Shown here: in pieces, positions 1 to 5,891 of the stretch | Layout: each line of letters starts with the position of its first letter | Numbering within the stretch: position 1 is the first letter of the stretch | DNA from: Clostridia bacterium | GTDB taxonomy: Bacteria > Bacillota > Clostridia > Christensenellales > Aristaeellaceae | DNA length: 6,368 nt | Direction of reading: 5' to 3' | Assembly: GCA_017620115.1 (NCBI GenBank) | Contig: JAFZRB010000031.1 | Coordinates: forward strand, 1 to 6,368 | The notes under the pieces: model-generated | Told to the model about the DNA's origin: nothing | The model's database searches: none | The model's input: only the letters and a program-made list of their open reading frames with translations | Translations under genes and position numbers: made by a program

Positions 1-711
1 GCCGTTGTCGAAGTGCAGCGTGCCGGTCACATAGGTGGGCACGTCCACAGTGACGACCTCGCCGTTGTGGGGCTGGCTGGTGATGGTGCGCGTGGGGAAA
101 GAGGTCTTGGTGACGCCCGTCACGGCCTTCACGCCGCCCACCAGGTTGATGAGCGCGGTGAGGTAATAGGGGCCCATGTCCATCATAGGGCCGCCGCCGC
201 GCTTATAGTAGAACTCGGGATCGGGATGCCAGGTCTCGTGGCCGCGGCAGATCATGAACGCCGCCGCGCCGATCACACGGCCGATCGCGCCCTCATCGAT
301 GAGCTTGCGGCAGGTCTGGATGCCCGCGCCCATGAAGGTGTCCGGCGCGCCGCCCAGCATGAGGCCCTTTTCCTCCGCCAGCGCAACGAGCTCTTTGCCC
401 TCGGCCCAGTCCGCGCCGAGCGGCTTCTCGGAGTACACGTGCTTGCCCGCCTCCAGCGCGGCTTTCGTCACGCCGTAATGCTCGTAGGGGCGGGTGAGGT
501 TGAGCACGATGTCCACCTCCGGGTCGGCGAAGGCGTCGTACATGGTCTCGTACAGCTTGGGCACGTTGTAGGCCGCCTGCGCCTTTTCCGCGCGCTCGCG
601 GACCAGATCGCACACGCCGATGAGCCTGATTTCCTTAAACGTCCCGGTGATGTTTTTCAGATAGATGCCGCTGATCGAACCCACGCCGATCATCGCAATA
701 TTCACAGACAT
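1..711 (-). CDS. Gfo/Idh/MocA-family NAD(P)-dependent oxidoreductase (C-terminus cut off by the window)
   Basis: This is probably a cytosolic NAD(P)-dependent dehydrogenase acting on a sugar or polyol; the substrate cannot be read from the sequence. The first 237 residues are visible, and family members are usually about 330-400, so roughly a third is missing. The Rossmann fold starts at once, with the dinucleotide loop GVGSIS at residues 9-14. The family signature EKP is at 95-97 (HVYSEKPLG); its Lys is a conserved active-site residue. The second domain opens with the RGGGPMMDMGPYY block at 171-183, typical of this family. The start at 711 is set by GGAGGT (719-724) eight nt upstream. The gene follows the ThuA-like gene after 50 nt with no terminator or promoter in between, so the two are probably one operon. 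In rhizobia the dehydrogenase ThuB is encoded beside ThuA, which makes a role in disaccharide or glycoside oxidation plausible but unproven. Confidence 0.93.
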   Translation of the reverse strand, partial: MSVNIAMIGVGSISGIYLKNITGTFKEIRLIGVCDLVRERAEKAQAAYNVPKLYETMYDAFADPEVDIVLNLTRPYEHYGVTKAALEAGKHVYSEKPLGADWAEGKELVALAEEKGLMLGGAPDTFMGAGIQTCRKLIDEGAIGRVIGAAAFMICRGHETWHPDPEFYYKRGGGPMMDMGPYYLTALINLVGGVKAVTGVTKTSFPTRTITSQPHNGEVVTVDVPTYVTGTLHFDNG

Positions 712-718
712 GGAAATA

Positions 719-724
719 ACCTCC
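719..724 (-). promoter_or_regulatory. Ribosome binding site of the oxidoreductase gene
   Basis: GGAGGT on the minus strand, 8 nt before the ATG at 711-709. It fixes the start codon and lies inside the 50-nt gap after the upstream ThuA-like gene. Confidence 0.8.
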
Positions 725-761
725 GGCTTTATTGATGGGGAACGGGGAATCAGGGCGCGGC

Positions 762-1493
762 TCAGTACATCTTCGCGGTGTTCTCAAAGCGCTCGGTGGT
801 GAGGCCGTGGTCGACGGCGTACTGCTTGCCCTCGGCGGCCCAGACGAGGCCGCGCTCCATCAGCACGCCCGCCGCGGGCGACTTGTCGAACACGTCGTCG
901 TGATGGCCCAGCGAGTTGTAGAACACGCGGCCGTTGCCCCAGTATTTCGTCCACACGACGGGCATGTCCACGGGCTTATTGGAGATGTGGTAGTAGTGCA
1001 CCACCGGGAAGCGCGTGGTGGCCAGCACCTCGATGGCGGGATCGACGTGCAGGTAGTAGTGCTCGCTGCATACGTCGAAGTCCTCTATGCCCTCCACGAT
1101 GGGGCTGGAGCCGCGGCGCACGTTCACGCGGTAGCTGATGCCGTCGCCGCCCGGATGGCTCACCCACTGGCCGCCCGTCATGAACTGCCACTCGGTGTCC
1201 TGCCGGAAGGAATCGCACATGCCGCCGTGGCAGCCCGCCAGGCCCGTGCCGTTCGCCACGGCCTTTGAGATGTTCACCACGCGCTGATGCTCGATGGAGC
1301 CCATCGTCCAGCAGGCCACGATCAGGTCGAGGCCCATGAGCATGTCGGCGTCGTCCAGCGTTTCGAGCGTGTCGGTGACGGTCACATCGTAGCCGTGCTT
1401 CTCCAGCATCGCCTTATAGCGCGCCGACACCAGTTTGGGTTCGTGGCCGTCCCAGCCGCCCTGGAAAATCAGAACCTTCTTTTCTGTCTGCAT
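762..1493 (-). CDS. ThuA-like domain protein (trehalose-utilisation family)
   Basis: A 243-residue protein matching the ThuA-like family, which has a class I glutamine-amidotransferase-like (flavodoxin-type) fold and is linked to carbohydrate use. Recognisable blocks in order: VLIFQGGWDGHEP (7-19); LDLIVACWTMGSI (56-67) in the core sheet; GCHGGMCDSFR (87-97), the family's G-x-HGG signature; the WQFMTGGQWVSHPGG block (102-116); CSEHYYLHVDP (142-152); and MPVVWTKYWGNGRVFYNSLGH (177-197), a classic ThuA-like C-terminal motif. The length is normal for a stand-alone domain and there is no signal peptide, so it is cytosolic. The open frame extends upstream to 1592, but that part crosses the promoter at 1531-1560. 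The ATG at 1493 has GGGAGGG seven nt before it and is chosen. It is the first gene of a probable two-gene operon with the Gfo/Idh/MocA oxidoreductase. The enzymatic activity of the family is poorly defined, and I infer a sugar-modifying role only from the pairing. Confidence 0.92.
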   Translation of the reverse strand: MQTEKKVLIFQGGWDGHEPKLVSARYKAMLEKHGYDVTVTDTLETLDDADMLMGLDLIVACWTMGSIEHQRVVNISKAVANGTGLAGCHGGMCDSFRQDTEWQFMTGGQWVSHPGGDGISYRVNVRRGSSPIVEGIEDFDVCSEHYYLHVDPAIEVLATTRFPVVHYYHISNKPVDMPVVWTKYWGNGRVFYNSLGHHDDVFDKSPAAGVLMERGLVWAAEGKQYAVDHGLTTERFENTAKMY

Positions 1494-1500
1494 GGTCTTT

Positions 1501-1507
1501 CCCTCCC
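1501..1507 (-). promoter_or_regulatory. Ribosome binding site of the ThuA-like gene
   Basis: GGGAGGG on the minus strand, 7 nt before the ATG at 1493-1491. It decides the start against a further ATG at 1514, which has no Shine-Dalgarno sequence and lies only about 10 nt after the predicted transcription start. Confidence 0.8.
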
Positions 1508-1530
1508 GTATCATTATATTTCCTGCCGCC

Positions 1531-1560
1531 ATTATACCATGAGATGGCGCGGGTTGCCAA
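1531..1560 (-). promoter_or_regulatory. Sigma-A-type promoter of the ThuA-like/oxidoreductase operon
   Basis: On the minus strand TTGGCA (1560-1555) and TATAAT (1536-1531) are separated by 18 bp. The -10 is preceded by TG in the extended -10 position (TGGTATAAT). Transcription would start near 1524, giving a leader of about 30 nt that contains the ribosome binding site. No clear operator dyad is visible around it. Confidence 0.75.
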
Positions 1561-1598
1561 TGGTTTTTTGCACTTTGCCCGTATTTGCTCACATTTTG

Positions 1599-1631
1599 AA
1601 AACCCGCTCGCCGTTTTTCGCGGAGAGCGGG
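1599..1631 (-). terminator. Rho-independent terminator after the PTPEPTAT-linker surface protein
   Basis: CCCGCTC (minus, 1631-1625) pairs with GAGCGGG (1609-1603). The stem continues through CCG/CGG after one mismatch, with a CGAAAAA loop. A short U run (TTTT, 1602-1599) follows. It starts about 22 nt after the stop codon at 1654 and separates this gene from the ThuA-like operon promoter at 1531-1560. The U run is short, so read-through is possible. Confidence 0.7.
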
Positions 1632-1653
1632 CTGAAAAAAACGCGATTTGAGC

Positions 1654-2928
1654 TTATCCGATCAGCATGCCGTGATCGACGTGGAACCACGCGCCGTCAT
1701 ACTGCACGTCGCCCACAAAGTCCTCGGCGAGCCTGCCGTCGATGATGTAGAACCAGTGGTCGTCGTACATCGCGAGGCCGGAGTGCTGCGCCTGCACCTG
1801 TCCGCCGGCGACAAAATACCACGCCGTGCCGTTGGGATCCTGGATGAGGCCGTTGTACTCGCGCAGCAGGCGGCCCGCCGCCACGGCGAACAGCCCGCCG
1901 TCATACTCCACGATGGCCGCCATGGTCGTATCCAGCTTGCCTTCCTTCACGTAGAACCACTCGGTCTCATACGGCACGATCTGCGTCACGTCCGTGCGGA
2001 TGACGCCCTCGGAGCAGAAGTACCAGTCATCCGGGTGCGCCTCGTCGCGGGTGAGGCCAACGGCGGTCTCGTCGATCCTGCCGTCCTTCACCATGACCGG
2101 CACGCCGTTCAGGTCGTAGCTGCCGGCGTAGGCGGGATCGAGGCCGGGAATGAGGCCCGGATCGGGTTCAGGCTCGGGTTCGGGCGTTGCGGTAGGTTCA
2201 GGCGTGGGCGTCGCTGTCGGCTCAGGCGTAGGCGTTGCAGTCGGCTCAGGCGTGGGTTCAACTTCGGGCTCGATCACCGCCGCGCCGAGACCGATCGCCG
2301 AGCCGAGCTTCAGTGCGGAGGGTATCGAATGGGCGGGCGCTTCGCTCGCGCTGCTGAGCCACAGGCCCTCCGCAACGCTGACACGCCACCACTCGCCTTC
2401 CTGCATTCCGCCACTCGCAATAAGAACAGACACCATGTTTGCGTCAGACAGGCAGGGTATCAGCCGCGTGTTGCTTTTGGAGCCCGTTTGCCACGCTTCC
2501 TCTGAAACGAGCGTGAAATAGCATGTTTTCTCCGGCGTTACGACAGCGTCAAACACCAGCTCGCCCTTCGCGTTGTAAATCGCGTGCGCGTCATTGTCGC
2601 CGTACTTCGTCACCGCGTAAGCCACCAGCGAGAACACGCCTTCTCCATCATTGTTATATATTGTTGAAACATAGCCGCCGTCGTACGCATCTGCGTATGT
2701 TGCGTATCCCGCCACACCGTCACGGTTCAGTCTGCAACGAACATACGCGGTGTCAGTAACCGGAATGGTAAAAAGCATATCTGTCTCATTGTAGTCGAGC
2801 GCCTCATAGTACTCGGCATCCATGGACAGGGCAAGCCTGCGCGGCACGACAACGTCAGCCAGCGCGGCAGGCATCGTCAGCGCCATGATCATCGCAGCCG
2901 CCAGCAGAACGGAAACGATCTTCTTCAT
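1654..2928 (-). CDS. Secreted surface protein: unknown N-terminal domain, PTPEPTAT linker, C-terminal Tyr/Trp repeats
   Basis: A 424-residue exported protein of unknown function. Residues 1-25 form a signal peptide (MKK, hydrophobic core, cleavage probably after ALA at 22-24). Residues about 26-215 are a domain I do not recognise, rich in Tyr, Asp and Val and likely beta-rich. Residues 220-257 are a Pro/Glu/Thr linker with three exact PTPEPTAT units (225-248), like those that span the Gram-positive wall. Residues about 270-424 are short repeats with a core like YDGxWFxVxxGxL, resembling the Trp/Tyr-rich wall-binding-like repeats common in Clostridia surface proteins. No LPXTG or transmembrane anchor is visible, so attachment, if any, would be through these repeats. 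The frame extends 40 codons upstream, but the start at 2928 is chosen because the promoter at 2966-2994 puts the RNA start near 2959 and AGAAGGA precedes this ATG. The 5' half is less GC-rich than its neighbours. The C-terminus is paralogous to the gene at 6067-6368. Confidence 0.88.
   Translation of the reverse strand: MKKIVSVLLAAAMIMALTMPAALADVVVPRRLALSMDAEYYEALDYNETDMLFTIPVTDTAYVRCRLNRDGVAGYATYADAYDGGYVSTIYNNDGEGVFSLVAYAVTKYGDNDAHAIYNAKGELVFDAVVTPEKTCYFTLVSEEAWQTGSKSNTRLIPCLSDANMVSVLIASGGMQEGEWWRVSVAEGLWLSSASEAPAHSIPSALKLGSAIGLGAAVIEPEVEPTPEPTATPTPEPTATPTPEPTATPEPEPEPDPGLIPGLDPAYAGSYDLNGVPVMVKDGRIDETAVGLTRDEAHPDDWYFCSEGVIRTDVTQIVPYETEWFYVKEGKLDTTMAAIVEYDGGLFAVAAGRLLREYNGLIQDPNGTAWYFVAGGQVQAQHSGLAMYDDHWFYIIDGRLAEDFVGDVQYDGAWFHVDHGMLIG
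1657..1956 (-). repeat. C-terminal Tyr/Trp-rich repeat array (about four units plus a cap)
   Basis: Residues 325-424 of the surface protein break into units of 22-24 residues. Each has an aromatic-Val (or similar) start, a G-x-L/V turn, often a GL or GD step, then a YD.xWF end. The units begin near residues 326, 348, 372 and 394, with a short HVDHGMLIG cap at 416-424. A related but degenerate stretch precedes them from about 270. The unit order, including the 24-residue second unit, is the same as in the protein at 6067-6368. Confidence 0.75.
2185..2256 (-). repeat. Three tandem 24-bp units encoding PTPEPTAT
   Basis: Three copies of a 24-bp unit encode PTPEPTAT three times over (residues 225-248). 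The copies differ only at a few silent positions, such as gtc/gtt and gct/gca on the plus strand. The flanking EPEVE and EPEPEP runs extend the linker. Such tracts can change length by slippage and mainly act as extended, protease-tolerant spacers. Confidence 0.85.
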
Positions 2929-2965
2929 GACAAACTCATCCTTCTTTTCTATCAATTTCATCGGA

Positions 2966-2994
2966 ATTATAGAATCAAATCCCGTAAAAGTCAA
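2966..2994 (-). promoter_or_regulatory. Near-consensus sigma-A promoter of the PTPEPTAT-linker surface protein
   Basis: On the minus strand TTGACT (2994-2989), a 17-bp spacer and TATAAT (2971-2966). The transcription start is predicted near 2959, leaving a leader of about 30 nt before the ATG at 2928 with AGAAGGA as ribosome binding site. This shows the surface gene does not depend on read-through from glpP. Confidence 0.82.
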
Positions 2995-3078
2995 TATCAT
3001 GATCCGATACAAAACGACATTCTCGCTGAGACGAAAGAAAGCAAGCAAAGACGCAGTAAAAATGCTGAGAAACGCACT

Positions 3079-3663
3079 TTATACCCCCATCCTCCACAGC
3101 GCCCTCTCGCTGGACGACACCGCCAGCGCGCCGGCCGCGAGCGCCTGCTCCACGTCCTTTTCCTCGGTCACCATGCCCCCCGCGATCACGGGAAGATTCA
3201 GCGTGTCCTTAAGGCGCGTGATGGCCTTGGGCACCAGGCCCGGCAGCACCTCGATGAGGTCGGGCGGGTTGGCCGCCAGGTGGCGGATGCCGCCGCTCAG
3301 CGAGCTGGAATCGACCAGAAAGAGGCGGTGGATGGTGAGCATGTCCTGCTCCGCGGCCTTGCGCAGCAGCTGCGCCTTCGTCGAAATCATGCCGTCCGGT
3401 TGGAGCGTCTTCGCGCACCATTCGACGGCGGCCGCGTCCCGGCCCAGCCCGTCGCACAGGTCGAGATGGATGAACGCGAACTTGTCCGCCCCGCGCAGCG
3501 CCGCCATCATGTCCGGCAGGGTCAGGATCGACCCGCCCAGCAGGAACACCGCCGCCACGCGGCTGGCGGCCGCCTCGCGCACGTCGTCCATATTGCGCGC
3601 CGCCGCGATCACCGGCCGCTGATGCACGGCCGTCAAAAACTCATCCCTGCGCGCCATCGCCAT
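3079..3663 (-). CDS. glpP: Glycerol-3-phosphate-responsive antiterminator, GlpP family
   Basis: A 194-residue cytosolic RNA-binding regulator of the GlpP family. In Bacillus subtilis GlpP with glycerol-3-phosphate prevents early termination in glp leader RNAs and stabilises glpD mRNA. The family's TIM-barrel-like blocks are all present: FIHLDLCDGLGRD (64-76), GMISTKAQLL (91-100), HRLFLVDSS (112-120), DLIEVLPGLVPKAI (135-148), PVIAGGMV (158-165) and EKDVEQALAAGALAVSSS (168-185). The length matches the family, and nothing looks broken. The start is uncertain by two codons: GGAGG (3672-3668) lies 4 nt from the ATG at 3663 and 10 nt from the one at 3657. It lies 64 nt after the YARHG-protein gene, with a hairpin in between, and has no convincing promoter of its own. 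No glpF, glpK, glpD or glpQ is in the window, so its targets are elsewhere. I see no terminator between it and the next gene. Confidence 0.92.
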   Translation of the reverse strand: MAMARRDEFLTAVHQRPVIAAARNMDDVREAAASRVAAVFLLGGSILTLPDMMAALRGADKFAFIHLDLCDGLGRDAAAVEWCAKTLQPDGMISTKAQLLRKAAEQDMLTIHRLFLVDSSSLSGGIRHLAANPPDLIEVLPGLVPKAITRLKDTLNLPVIAGGMVTEEKDVEQALAAGALAVSSSERALWRMGV

Positions 3664-3674
3664 TCCGCCTCCAT

Positions 3675-3708
3675 AAAACGAGGGCCGCCCCGCTGACGGG
3701 ATGGCCCT
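3675..3708 (-). terminator. Terminator-like hairpin between the YARHG gene and glpP
   Basis: On the minus strand AGGGCC (3708-3703) pairs with GGCCCT (3686-3681). After a C-A type mismatch and a G-U pair, the stem continues as CCCG/CGGG around a TCAG loop. It is followed by CG and then TTTT (3678-3675). It begins about 20 nt after the stop codon at 3728, and its U run ends 2 nt before the GGAGG of glpP. It can therefore end the YARHG transcript, and any RNA reaching glpP must read through it or start within the preceding gene. Confidence 0.7.
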
Positions 3709-3727
3709 GCGCTGATTTACCGCCCGA

Positions 3728-5839
3728 TTACTTCTCGTTCGCTTCCATCGTGGCGATCAGGTTCATGTTGTACCATTCGATGTCGTTCAGATCCTTGGTG
3801 TTGAAGCCGCCGGCCTTATACCAGGTCTTGGAGCCGAAGTAGGTCTTGTAGGTCTCCTTGGTGAACTTGTAGCCGTGACGCGCGTAGATCTCGTTGCGGG
3901 CATAGGGCCACAGCGACTTGTCCACGGAGCGGATATCGCTCTTGGTGAGCTTCACCGTGCTGGAGTTGGGGAAGATGTACTGATCCGCTCCGATGGCCTG
4001 AGCCGCCGCGGGCAGCTTGGAGGAGCTGGAGCTGGAGCCGGAACTGGAGCCGGATGAACCGGAGCCCGAGCTGGAGCCGGAACTGCCGGACGAGGACGAG
4101 CTGTTCTCGAATTCCTTCTCCATGCCGGCGATCAGCTCCATGTTGTACCACTCGACGGAGTTCAGGTCGCTGGTCTTGAAGCCGCCGGCCTTATACCAGC
4201 TCTTGGTGGCGAAATAGTCGGCGTACTTCTTCTTGTCGAACACATAGCCGTGGCGCGCGTAGATCTCGTTGCGGGCGTAAGGCCACAGGCTCTTGTCGAT
4301 GGAGAGCACGTCGCTGCGCGTCAGCTTGACGGAGCTGGAGTTGGGGAAGATGTAGCTGCCGTCGGTGCCGGAGGAAGAGGCGCGCGGCGCGCTGTCCTTG
4401 TTGATGGCGTTGATGGTGGCTTTGCCGGCGATGCCGTCCACGGTCAGGCCCGCGGCGCGCTGGAACGCGCGCACGGCGGCGGCCGTCTTCTGGCCGTACA
4501 CGCCATCCGCCTTGCCGCTCAGATAGCCCAGCGCGATCAGGCGGTTCTGAAGCTTGGTCACCTCGTCGCCGGTCGCGCCGATGGTCATGCTGCCCGCGGC
4601 GGTGTAACCGGAGGAGGAAGCGCCCGTGCCGGTCGACGCCGTGCCGGCGCCGGTCGTGGCGGGCGTCGTCGTGGTCGTGGTCGTCGTGGTCGCGCCGGTA
4701 ACCGGCGTGGTGGCCTCAGTGGGCGTCGTGGTTTCGGTCGTGGTCTGACCGCCCATGGTGGTGGCCGGGGTCACGATCTCGCCGGTGGCGCTGTCCCTGC
4801 GGAAGTTGCCCTCCACCAGCACGGTGGGCGCCGCGCCGTTGAGCGGCACGCGGGTCAGCTTCGGCGTTTCGAGGTTATACTCGTACACGATCACGGAGTC
4901 TTTCAGGATCGCCATGTAGTTGTAGGGATCGGGCTCATAGATCAGCGCCTCGGTGCTCTTGTCGCCGCTGAGGTCGGAGAGGGAGAGCGCTTTCTCGCGG
5001 TACACGACCAGGCCGTAGTCGGTGGGACGATAGCTCCAGTCGTACTCGCTCAGCACCTTGATCGTCTGATTGGTGTTCACGTTCAGGCGATACAGGCAGC
5101 CGTCCAGCCATTCCTGCGTATCGGAGGTAACGCGATAGCTGTCGTTCAGGTTGTGGAAATAGATATAGTCGCCGTAGGCGTACAGCGCGGACACGCCCTG
5201 ATTGAACTGCTGCATGTCGTTGCTGCCGTCCAGCATCATGCCGTACAGGCGGCCGCTCTGGCCGGTCACGTTGCCGCCGGCGGTCAGCGCGGACCTCATC
5301 TCATAGGTGGCCACGTCGTCGACGGACTCATAATATACGATGCCGTCCGCGATGGTGTAGGTGGTCATGCTGCGATCGGACACCTGGCGCGCGGTGCTCA
5401 GGGTGAGATCGATCTCCATCAGGCGGCCGTTCACCAGGCAGTACAGCTTGCCGTTATACAGGCTCAGCGAATGGGCGATCTCGCCCGGCGCGAATTCGGC
5501 CACGATGGAGCGCGCGCCGTCGGACATGCGCATGATGGCCTGGAACACGCTGCCGGTGTAGCGCAGATAATAGACGTTGCCGTTCACATCGGACAGCAGA
5601 TCGTTGATCTGCGCCGCGGTTTCGATCAGCGTGAGCACGCCGCCTTCGGCGGGCATGGAATACAGCGAGGAAACGCCGCTGCCGGGCAGAATCATAAACA
5701 GCTTGTTGCCGGCTTCGGCCGCAAACGCGCCGAACTCGGCCTTCACGCCGCTGTCGGCCGACGCCGAGGGCGTCGCGTACGCCGCCAGGCACAGCGCCAG
5801 CGCCACAACCAGCACAAGCAGCTTTTTCATATGTTTCAT
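3728..5839 (-). CDS. Secreted multidomain wall protein: propeller-like region, PG_binding_1 domain, two YARHG domains
   Basis: A 703-residue exported protein. Residues 1-28 are a signal peptide (MKHMKK, Leu/Val/Ala core, cleavage probably after SASA). Residues about 35-350 are repeated beta strands with blocks such as NVYYLRY (88-94), IVYYES (167-172), YIYFHN (225-230) and GCLYRLNVNT (247-256), like DUF5050-type beta-propellers in Clostridia. Residues 364-400 are a Thr-rich linker. Residues about 420-480 are a peptidoglycan-binding domain of the PG_binding_1 type (LQNRLIALGYLSGKADGVYG, then AAVRAFQ and GLTVDGIAG). Two YARHG domains follow at 496-576 and 621-701, each with YARNEIYARHGY, separated by a Ser/Gly linker (580-607). 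No catalytic motif is evident, so it is probably a wall-bound scaffold, binding or sensor protein. The frame runs upstream to 5944, but the ATG at 5839 is chosen: GGGAGG sits 8 nt before it, and the longer frame crosses the promoter at 5892-5920. A terminator-like hairpin and glpP follow. Confidence 0.9.
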   Translation of the reverse strand: MKHMKKLLVLVVALALCLAAYATPSASADSGVKAEFGAFAAEAGNKLFMILPGSGVSSLYSMPAEGGVLTLIETAAQINDLLSDVNGNVYYLRYTGSVFQAIMRMSDGARSIVAEFAPGEIAHSLSLYNGKLYCLVNGRLMEIDLTLSTARQVSDRSMTTYTIADGIVYYESVDDVATYEMRSALTAGGNVTGQSGRLYGMMLDGSNDMQQFNQGVSALYAYGDYIYFHNLNDSYRVTSDTQEWLDGCLYRLNVNTNQTIKVLSEYDWSYRPTDYGLVVYREKALSLSDLSGDKSTEALIYEPDPYNYMAILKDSVIVYEYNLETPKLTRVPLNGAAPTVLVEGNFRRDSATGEIVTPATTMGGQTTTETTTPTEATTPVTGATTTTTTTTTPATTGAGTASTGTGASSSGYTAAGSMTIGATGDEVTKLQNRLIALGYLSGKADGVYGQKTAAAVRAFQRAAGLTVDGIAGKATINAINKDSAPRASSSGTDGSYIFPNSSSVKLTRSDVLSIDKSLWPYARNEIYARHGYVFDKKKYADYFATKSWYKAGGFKTSDLNSVEWYNMELIAGMEKEFENSSSSSGSSGSSSGSGSSGSSSGSSSSSSKLPAAAQAIGADQYIFPNSSTVKLTKSDIRSVDKSLWPYARNEIYARHGYKFTKETYKTYFGSKTWYKAGGFNTKDLNDIEWYNMNLIATMEANEK
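3737..3979 (-). repeat. YARHG domain, second (C-terminal) copy
   Basis: Encodes residues 621-701, with the motif YARNEIYARHGY at 646-657 and the WYKAGGF and EWYNMNLIA blocks. It aligns without gaps to the first copy at 4112-4354: by eye 59 of 81 residues are identical, so the pair arose by internal duplication. Confidence 0.85.
4112..4354 (-). repeat. YARHG domain, first copy
   Basis: Encodes residues 496-576. It begins YIFPNSSSVKLTRSD, with the signature YARNEIYARHGY at 521-532, then WYKAGGF (548-554) and EWYNMELIA (563-571). The copies repeat at a spacing of exactly 125 codons (375 bp). Confidence 0.85.
4400..4579 (-). other. Peptidoglycan-binding (PG_binding_1-like) domain coding segment
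   Basis: Encodes residues about 421-480 of the YARHG protein. The order is the usual one for this three-helix domain: GDEVTKLQNRLIALGYL, then G-x-ADGVYGQKTAAAV, then AFQRAAGLTVDGIAGKAT. It should place the protein at the cell wall. Confidence 0.85.
4640..4750 (-). repeat. Thr-rich low-complexity linker in the YARHG protein
   Basis: Codons for residues 364-400 are mostly Thr with some Pro, Ala and Glu, including a run of nine consecutive Thr (384-392). On the plus strand it reads as repeated gtc/gtg triplets. It joins the propeller-like region to the peptidoglycan-binding domain, and the Ser/Thr content makes it a possible glycosylation site. Confidence 0.7.
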
Positions 5840-5867
5840 GTCGAAGACCTCCCAAAATGCGTTCCGC

Positions 5868-5881
5868 AGGTATTTATACCT
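5868..5881. promoter_or_regulatory. 14-bp dyad near the transcription start of the YARHG gene (possible operator)
   Basis: AGGTAT and ATACCT form perfect 6-bp inverted arms around a 2-bp AT centre. The predicted start is near 5885, so the dyad lies just downstream of it, before the ribosome binding site. This is where a repressor site would block initiation, but a chance AT-rich palindrome cannot be excluded. Confidence 0.3.
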
Positions 5882-5891
5882 ATCTGACGCA

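Noticed and set aside
13..1268. Plus-strand open frames (13-735 and 732-1268) opposite the oxidoreductase and ThuA-like genes
   Set aside because: The minus-strand proteins carry unmistakable family motifs. The plus-strand products are compositionally biased and domain-free.
1513..1518. A second TATAAT on the minus strand upstream of the ThuA-like gene
   Set aside because: There is no acceptable -35 at 16-18 bp, and a start from it would fall almost on the ribosome binding site. The upstream TTGGCA/TGGTATAAT pair is far better.
2185..2256. Regular short repeats that could look like a CRISPR array
   Set aside because: The units are contiguous, 24 bp long, in frame and encode a Pro/Thr linker; there are no spacers.
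1648..2505. A 285-codon plus-strand open frame opposite the PTPEPTAT surface protein
   Set aside because: It is a shadow of the real gene: its Arg/Gly/Cys-rich stretch is just the reverse reading of the linker repeat, and it has no supporting signals.
2995..3078. Possible terminator after glpP
   Set aside because: Only a 4-bp stem around TCTC/GAGA without a following U run is visible, so glpP transcripts probably run on toward the next gene.
2822..3696. Plus-strand open frames (2822-3622 and 3280-3696) over glpP and the surface-gene promoter
   Set aside because: Both are antisense to glpP, whose motifs are intact from end to end, and one runs through a near-consensus promoter.
4250..5887. 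A 545-codon plus-strand open frame opposite the YARHG gene
   Set aside because: It lies antisense to a gene with clear domains, promoter and ribosome binding site. Its product is the His/Ala/Gly/Val-rich composition typical of high-GC shadow frames and matches no family.
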